A stretch of 64,000 nt of DNA from an uncultured Oscillospiraceae bacterium (GTDB lineage Bacteria; Bacillota; Clostridia; Oscillospirales; Oscillospiraceae): NCBI GenBank assembly GCA_934552825.1, contig CAKTEQ010000003.1:186001-250000 (forward strand). Direction: 5' to 3'. A program made the position numbers and the translations under genes. Under the pieces are notes generated by a model. It had not been told where the DNA came from, searched no databases, and worked only from the letters and a program-made list of their open reading frames with translations. Below are positions 59,243-64,000 of this stretch, piece by piece; positions within the stretch are counted from its first letter, which is position 1, and each line of letters opens with the position of its first letter.

Positions 59243-59392
59243 ATGAAGCACATCAAGACTATCGAAACACGTGATCTTTGCGAGAGCGCAAAGAAGGGCG
59301 GTTGCGGTGAGTGCCAGACTTCCTGCCAGTCTGCCTGCAAGACCAGCTGCGGAATAGCTAACCAGGCATGCGAGAATAAGGCTGAAAAATAA
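59243..59392 (+). CDS. scfA: SCIFF ranthipeptide precursor
   Basis: 49 residues. It begins MKHIKTIETRDL and has the core CGECQTSCQSACKTSC, then GIANQACEN, the near-invariant SCIFF (six cysteines in forty-five residues) pattern of Clostridia. Cysteines are at 21, 24, 28, 32, 36 and 43, with an additional one at position 13 in the leader, making seven. The core is a substrate for thioether cross-linking by the next gene. A GGGGAGGG ribosome site lies about ten bases before the ATG. Thought to act in signalling or redox roles, not settled. Confidence 0.95.
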   Translation: MKHIKTIETRDLCESAKKGGCGECQTSCQSACKTSCGIANQACENKAEK

Positions 59393-59410
59393 GAGGTACT
59401 TATAAACTAT

Positions 59411-59437
59411 AATGCCGCCCGGCCGGGCGGCATTTTT
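59411..59437 (+). terminator. Attenuator hairpin between precursor and maturase
   Basis: ATGCCGCCCGG/CCGGGCGGCAT is a perfect palindrome followed by TTTTT. It would let most transcripts end after the precursor, keeping precursor above enzyme. Confidence 0.88.
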
Positions 59438-59455
59438 AGCGTGAGGAGATTTAGA

Positions 59456-60823
59456 ATGATTCATCAGTATAAGCTCGGGGGATACAATATCGTTCTGGAC
59501 GTCTGTTCAGGTTCGGTCCACGTGGTGGACGACATGGCTTACGATATAATCGAAAGATTTGAGTCGGAAAGCCTGCCTGAGATGACAAAAGCTTTTGCCG
59601 GGAAGTACGCCCAGGAGGATGTGAAGGAGTGCTATGAGCAGATATCCGCCCTCAAAGACGCGGGCAAACTCTTCGGCGAGGACGTATTCCAGCCCATGGC
59701 GGGGGAACTGAAGCAGCGGACCAGCGGCGTAGTGAAGGCGCTCTGCCTGCATATCGCCCATACCTGCAACCTCAACTGTTCATACTGCTTTGCAAGTCAG
59801 GGGAAGTACCATGGAGACAGGGCGCTGATGAGCTTTGAGGTGGGAAAGCGCGCTTTTGACTTCCTTGTGGAGAACTCCGGCAGCCGGCGAAATCTGGAAG
59901 TTGACTTTTTCGGCGGCGAGCCGCTGATGAATTTTGATGTGGTCAAGGAACTTGTGGCTTATGCGAGGAGCATAGAGAAGGAGAAGGGGAAGAACTTCCG
60001 CTTCACTCTCACGACGAATGGAATGCTCATCGACGATGACGTTATCGACTTTGCCAACCGGGAGATGAGCAATGTAGTGCTCAGCCTGGACGGGCGCAAG
60101 GAGATACACGACCGCTACCGCGTTGATTACGCGGGCAACGGCAGCTGGGGGCGTATAGTGCCCAAATTCCAGAAGCTGGTTAAGGCTAGAGACGGAAAGA
60201 ACTACTATATGCGCGGCACGTTTACCCACGCTAACCCCGACTTTCTGGAGGATATAAAAACCATGCTGGACCTCGGCTTCACGGAACTGAGCATGGAGCC
60301 GGTAGTGGCGGCGGAGACAGACTCTGAGGCGCTCACGGCTGAGGATATGCCCATAGTTATGGAGCAGTACGAAAAGCTCGCGGAGCTCATGCTTCAGCGG
60401 GAGAGAGAGGGCAGACCCTTTACGTTCTACCACTATATGCTGGACCTCAAGGGCGGCCCCTGCATCTATAAGCGCATTTCAGGCTGCGGGTCGGGCACGG
60501 AGTATATGGCGGTGACGCCCTGGGGCGACCTGTACCCATGCCATCAGTTTGTTGGCGAGGAGAAATTCAAGCTTGGAGATATCTGGCAGGGTGTTACAAA
60601 TCATCCTGTGCAGGACGAATTCGCCGCCTGCAATGTGTACGCGAGAGAGGAGTGCCGTAACTGCTGGGCGAGGCTCTACTGCTCCGGCGGCTGCGCGGCT
60701 AACGCCTACCACGCAACAGGCTCAGTAAGGGGCGTATATGAGTACGGCTGCGAGCTCTTCCGCAAGAGGATGGAGTGCGCCATAATGCTGGCTGTCGCCA
60801 GAGAGTACGGAGACGAGGAATGA
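59456..60823 (+). CDS. scfB: SCIFF peptide maturase (radical SAM/SPASM)
   Basis: 455 residues from the ATG at 59456, chosen over a start five codons upstream because GAGGAG sits seven bases before it. An N-terminal RiPP-recognition-like part (about 1-80) precedes the radical SAM motif C104-x3-C108-x2-C111 (HTCNLNCSYCFASQG). The C-terminal SPASM domain has the cysteine pattern GCGSGTEYMAVTP, CHQF, CRNCWARLYCSGGC, then C. It forms Cys-to-residue thioether bonds in the SCIFF peptide. Coupled by ATGA to the next gene. Confidence 0.96.
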   Translation: MIHQYKLGGYNIVLDVCSGSVHVVDDMAYDIIERFESESLPEMTKAFAGKYAQEDVKECYEQISALKDAGKLFGEDVFQPMAGELKQRTSGVVKALCLHIAHTCNLNCSYCFASQGKYHGDRALMSFEVGKRAFDFLVENSGSRRNLEVDFFGGEPLMNFDVVKELVAYARSIEKEKGKNFRFTLTTNGMLIDDDVIDFANREMSNVVLSLDGRKEIHDRYRVDYAGNGSWGRIVPKFQKLVKARDGKNYYMRGTFTHANPDFLEDIKTMLDLGFTELSMEPVVAAETDSEALTAEDMPIVMEQYEKLAELMLQREREGRPFTFYHYMLDLKGGPCIYKRISGCGSGTEYMAVTPWGDLYPCHQFVGEEKFKLGDIWQGVTNHPVQDEFAACNVYAREECRNCWARLYCSGGCAANAYHATGSVRGVYEYGCELFRKRMECAIMLAVAREYGDEE

Positions 60824-62142
60824 ACACACCTATCTGCGATTTTGTCCGGGAGTATGCCCGCATGAACGCAGCACGGTTCCACATGCCTGGTCACAAAGGC
60901 GTCGGGGAAGCGGAGATATTTGACATAACGGAGATAGACGGGGCGGACGAGCTGTTCCACCCGGAGGGGATAATCCGGGAGAGCGAGGCCTGCGCCGGAG
61001 AGATATTCGGAGCGCATACGCTTTACTCTGCCGGGGGCTCCACACTGTGCATTCAGACGATGCTGTGCCTAACGGCGCAGTATGCCGCCGGACAGGGGAA
61101 GCGCCCGAGGATACTGGCGGGCAGGAATGCCCACCGCGCGTTTGTGAACGCCGCGGCGCTGCTGGATATTGATATCCGCTGGCTGCGAAGCGAGACTGCG
61201 TACCACAGCTGCGCCGTTACAGGACAGCAGGCGGCACGGGAGCTTGACCGGGGAGATTTCACGGCGGTGTACCTGACAAGCCCGGACTACCTTGGGGAAA
61301 TGGTGGATGTGCGGGATATCGCCCGTGTTTGTCGGGAGAGAGGTGTGCTCCTGCTTGTGGACAATGCCCACGGGGCATATCTCAAGTTTCTGCCCCGTTC
61401 TCTGCACCCTATGGATCTGGGCGCCGATATGTGCTGCGATTCGGCCCATAAGACGCTGCCGGTGCTGACCGGCGGTGCGTATCTGCACATAAATAAAAAT
61501 GCGCCTGCCATCCTTCATGACGGCGGTAAAGACGCTATGAGCGTTTTCGCCTCCAGCAGTCCGTCCTATTTGATACTCCGCTCGCTGGACGCTTTTAACG
61601 GCATGGCCGGGGAATATGAGCGGGAGATAAAGAGCTTTCTGCCTGAGGTCCAAGGACTTAAGGACAGGCTGAAACTGCAGGGCTTTGAAACAGCCGGAAG
61701 CGAGCCTATGAAGATAACAATAAAGCCGAAGAGCTATGGATATACAGGTGAAGAGGCGGCGAGAATACTGGAGAGCGCCGGGGTATATCCGGAGTTTTAT
61801 GACAGAGATCACCTCGTTCTGATGATGACTCCCAGAAACAAGAAATGCGAGCTTGAACGGCTGGAGTCGGCGCTTATTGGAATGGCGCGGAGGAGCGCGA
61901 TAACTGAGATGCCACCGGTGGCGCCGGTTCTGGAGAACGTTATGACGCCGCGGCAGGCTATGCTCTCCGGCAGCGAGGAACTGCCCGTTGAACAGTGCCG
62001 GGGCAGAGTGCTTGCCGGCTCCAACGTGAGCTGTCCCCCGGCGATACCTGTTGCGGTATGCGGTGAGCGCATCGACGAGGCGGCTATCGCGGCGATGGAG
62101 TATTACGGCATTGCAGCGTGCCGCGTGGTGAAGGAAAAATGA
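60820..62142 (+). CDS. Orn/Lys/Arg decarboxylase-fold PLP enzyme
   Basis: 440 residues from ATG 60820, overlapping the maturase stop. Opening RFHMPGHKG is a signature of the Orn/Lys/Arg decarboxylase major domain, as are VDNAHGAYLKF and the PLP lysine in CDSAHKTLPVLTGGAYLH. Much shorter than the typical 700-residue decarboxylase, as in the Firmicute biosynthetic type (SpeA/YaaO-like). Substrate lysine, arginine or ornithine is undetermined. Coupling to scfB is a frequent clostridial order, but a link with the peptide is unproved. Confidence 0.88.
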   Translation: MNTPICDFVREYARMNAARFHMPGHKGVGEAEIFDITEIDGADELFHPEGIIRESEACAGEIFGAHTLYSAGGSTLCIQTMLCLTAQYAAGQGKRPRILAGRNAHRAFVNAAALLDIDIRWLRSETAYHSCAVTGQQAARELDRGDFTAVYLTSPDYLGEMVDVRDIARVCRERGVLLLVDNAHGAYLKFLPRSLHPMDLGADMCCDSAHKTLPVLTGGAYLHINKNAPAILHDGGKDAMSVFASSSPSYLILRSLDAFNGMAGEYEREIKSFLPEVQGLKDRLKLQGFETAGSEPMKITIKPKSYGYTGEEAARILESAGVYPEFYDRDHLVLMMTPRNKKCELERLESALIGMARRSAITEMPPVAPVLENVMTPRQAMLSGSEELPVEQCRGRVLAGSNVSCPPAIPVAVCGERIDEAAIAAMEYYGIAACRVVKEK

Positions 62143-62230
62143 AGGCATTGCAGCCGTTGAGAAGCCGGCGGAGAACGCTGGGCGCTCGGCGGCTGTGTTG
62201 ATACAGGCTGAGTTATTTGCGAAAATATTG

Positions 62231-62264
62231 TTGATATTGAGCCCCTCTCATGATAATATTATCA
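62231..62264 (+). promoter_or_regulatory. Promoter of ruvC with palindrome at the -10 box
   Basis: TTGATA (62231-62236), 17-base spacer, TAATAT (62254-62259). The -10 box lies in TGATAATATTATCA (62251-62264), a perfect 14-base palindrome. It does not match a LexA box. Confidence 0.68.
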
Positions 62265-62296
62265 AATAAGATGATTTGAGCGCGGAAGGGGAAAAA

Positions 62297-62782
62297 ATGC
62301 TTGTTTTGGGAATCGATCCGGGCTACGCGATAGTTGGCTTCGGGCTCGTTGAGACAGAGCGGGGAAAGCAGCGCCTGGTGAAATACGGCGTTATAACCAC
62401 ACCTGCCGGCATACCGATCCAGTCCCGACTGATGGATATCGAGCGGGACATGAACGAGCTGCTGGATACGTTCCGGCCGGACTGCCTGGCTATCGAAGAG
62501 CTGTTTTTCAACACCAACGTGACGACGGCGATAAACGTGGCGCAGGCCCGGGGAGTGATACTGCTCTCCGCCGCCAAGCACGGTGTGCCCATATATGAGT
62601 ATACGCCCCTGCAGGTAAAGCAGGCGGTCGTTGGATACGGTCGGGCGGAGAAGAAGCAGGTCATGGATATGACAATGCGCCTTTTATGCCTTGAACAGAG
62701 GCCGAAGCCGGACGATGCGGCGGACGCCGTAGCAATAGCGCTGTGCCACGCCAGGTCGAGCACGTCACGGCTCATACGCTGA
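62297..62782 (+). CDS. ruvC: Holliday junction endonuclease RuvC
   Basis: 161 residues from ATG 62297 (GGAAGGGG ahead). LGIDPGYAIVGFGLVE holds the first catalytic Asp; IEELFFNTNV, the PLQVKQAVVGYGRAEKKQV segment and KPDDAADAVAIALCHA carry the others. It cuts Holliday junctions made by RecA and moved by RuvAB. First of the ruvC-ruvA-ruvB cluster, with 12 bases to ruvA. Confidence 0.96.
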   Translation: MLVLGIDPGYAIVGFGLVETERGKQRLVKYGVITTPAGIPIQSRLMDIERDMNELLDTFRPDCLAIEELFFNTNVTTAINVAQARGVILLSAAKHGVPIYEYTPLQVKQAVVGYGRAEKKQVMDMTMRLLCLEQRPKPDDAADAVAIALCHARSSTSRLIR

Positions 62783-62794
62783 AAGGGAATAGAA

Positions 62795-63388
62795 ATGTTT
62801 TATTATCTCAACGGAACAGTTGCGGCATTGGAGCCTCAGCTCGCTGTTATTGACTGCGGCGGAGTCGGATATGCCTGCAATACAACAGCATACACGATCT
62901 CGCGGCTCACTCACGGGAAGCCTGCAAAGCTTTATACCTACCTCAGCGTAAGAGAGGACGCGGTGGACATATTCGGCTTTTCCACAAAAGAGGAGCTTGA
63001 GTTGTATAAAAAGCTTATCGGCGTCAGCGGCGTAGGACCGAAAGCGGCGCTTTCCATACTGAGCTCCACGACGCCGGAAAGGCTCATCCTGAGTATAATG
63101 ACCGGGGACGAAAAAGCGCTCACAATAGCCCAGGGAATAGGCAAGAAGATCGCACAGAGAATCATACTGGAGCTGCGGGACAAGCTGGAAGCTGTTACAG
63201 AGACGGGGGGGACAGTACCCCCTGAGCCTGTTTCAGAGGAGGGGAAAACCGCGCTCTCCCAGGCGCAGGCGGCGCTGGTCGCCCTGGGCTATTCTCCCAG
63301 TGATGCGGCCTTGCTTATGAAGGGGATGGATGTGGAGAACATGAACGTGGAAGAAATAATCCGCAGCGCTCTGCGAAAGACGTTATAA
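62795..63388 (+). CDS. ruvA: Holliday junction helicase subunit RuvA
   Basis: 197 residues. Begins MFYYLNGTVAALEPQLAVID with the RuvA OB-fold, then two helix-hairpin-helix motifs (LIGVSGVGPKAALSIL and IAQGIGKKIAQRIILELRDK), and the C-terminal domain III (LVALGYSPSDAALLMKGM). It binds the four-way junction and directs RuvB. Its stop is 12 bases before ruvB. Confidence 0.97.
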   Translation: MFYYLNGTVAALEPQLAVIDCGGVGYACNTTAYTISRLTHGKPAKLYTYLSVREDAVDIFGFSTKEELELYKKLIGVSGVGPKAALSILSSTTPERLILSIMTGDEKALTIAQGIGKKIAQRIILELRDKLEAVTETGGTVPPEPVSEEGKTALSQAQAALVALGYSPSDAALLMKGMDVENMNVEEIIRSALRKTL

Positions 63389-63400
63389 GGAGGCGGGACA

Positions 63401-64000
63401 ATGAGTATAGATTATGGGCAGGAGAGTTATTCGCCCGTAGTGTCCACCACCTTTACTAAGGAGGATATCAACGAGTTTTCTCTGCGCCCGAGGACTCTGA
63501 GCGAATACGTCGGGCAGGAGAAGGCGAAGGAAAATCTATCGGTTTTCATCAAGGCGGCAAAGCGCAGGGCGGAGTCGCTGGACCATGTGCTGCTCCACGG
63601 CCCTCCGGGACTGGGAAAGACCACCCTTGCGGGGATAATAGCAAACGAGATGGGCGTCAATATACGCATCACGTCAGGCCCCGCGATAGAGAAGCCGGCG
63701 GATCTGGCGGCGCTGCTCACAAATCTCAGCGAGAACGACATCCTGTTCATCGACGAGATACACAGGCTGAACCGCTCCGTGGAGGAGATACTCTATCCCG
63801 CCATGGAGGACTTCGCGATAGACATAATAGTAGGCAAGGGACCATCGGCAAACTCGATACGTCTCGACCTGCCGAAGTTCACACTTATCGGTGCGACCAC
63901 CCGCTCGGGACAGCTCTCAGCGCCACTGAGGGATCGTTTCGGCGTGAATTTGCGCCTTGAGCTGTATTCCGACGAGGAGCTGTGCGGCATAGTTACCCGC
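63401..64000 (+). CDS. ruvB: Holliday junction helicase RuvB, N-terminal part
   Basis: 200 codons are visible before the window ends. Typical start with LRPRTLSEYVGQEKAKENL, Walker A GPPGLGKTT, Walker B DEIHRLNRSVEE and the sensor stretch LIGATTRSGQLSAPLRDRFG. An AAA+ motor that drives branch migration with RuvA. The C-terminal DNA-binding part is out of the window. The AGGAGG site is clear. Confidence 0.97.
   Translation, partial: MSIDYGQESYSPVVSTTFTKEDINEFSLRPRTLSEYVGQEKAKENLSVFIKAAKRRAESLDHVLLHGPPGLGKTTLAGIIANEMGVNIRITSGPAIEKPADLAALLTNLSENDILFIDEIHRLNRSVEEILYPAMEDFAIDIIVGKGPSANSIRLDLPKFTLIGATTRSGQLSAPLRDRFGVNLRLELYSDEELCGIVTR

Noticed and set aside
1..64000. CRISPR arrays, insertion sequences, phage genes or rRNA
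   Set aside because: No regularly spaced repeats, transposase motifs, integrases or rRNA signatures were seen; the only clearly decayed gene is the fragment at 55356-55637.

Overview
The window reads as chromosomal DNA of an anaerobic, moderately GC-rich Clostridium-class Firmicute, most likely of the Oscillospiraceae/Ruminococcaceae type. This is inferred from several markers: a SCIFF ranthipeptide with its radical-SAM maturase, a Cys T-box leader on cysE-cysS, zinc-type L28 and L32, a DUF512 radical SAM protein beside der, HPr kinase and WhiA, and several BaiCD/2-enoate-reductase-type flavoenzymes. Gene density is high, with many ATGA overlaps and clear intrinsic terminators.

Layout. 1-11.5 kb is housekeeping: the prmC 3' end, recA-recX-rimO-pgsA, a T-box-controlled cysE-cysS-DUF2461-polA run, then an arginine-phosphatase-like LMW phosphatase, rimI and tsaD. 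11.5-12.1 kb is an AT-rich gap with two abutting DnaA-box-like 9-mers and a tRNA-Thr(CGT) behind a strong promoter. 12.1-18.3 kb is accessory: a CMD protein with an Fe-S-type flavodoxin, a DUF6110 / P-type ATPase / HMA-chaperone metal module, and a first BaiCD-like flavoenzyme. 18.4-35.4 kb is mostly core: asnA + SDR, a tandem-OB SSB-like protein, a RluA-type pseudouridine synthase, yceD-rpmF, DUF512-der-plsY-gpsA, rpmB, hprK-murB-rapZ-whiA-dnaE.

35.5-49.7 kb holds the most distinctive content. Locus A is a LysR regulator divergent from a solitary substrate-binding lipoprotein followed by an FAD/Fe-S flavoenzyme. Locus B is a MerR regulator followed by a three-gene operon: FAD/Fe-S flavoenzyme, a short OYE enzyme, and a second solitary lipoprotein. 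Its promoter has the 19-bp spacer typical of MerR control. An amidohydrolase is divergent from merR. A RelQ-like alarmone synthetase and a Na/Pi cotransporter lie between the two loci. The repeated pairing of an orphan type-1 binding lipoprotein with OYE reductases and a dedicated regulator, but no permease or ATPase, is the best candidate for an undescribed functional unit. Locus B plus the amidohydrolase also looks compositionally different from its surroundings.

49.7-59.2 kb carries a ProX-type editing protein, a flotillin, a small HTH protein, an esterase coupled to an unusual peptide deformylase, a frameshifted SLH surface-protein gene next to a decayed gene fragment, tRNA-Pro(TGG), trmB, and a 768-residue membrane protein of unknown role. 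59.2-64 kb holds the SCIFF precursor (with a seventh cysteine), its maturase behind an attenuator-like hairpin, an Orn/Lys/Arg-decarboxylase-fold enzyme, and ruvC-ruvA-ruvB (ruvB cut by the window end).

All functional calls rest on motifs, gene order and remembered family features. No database search was possible.
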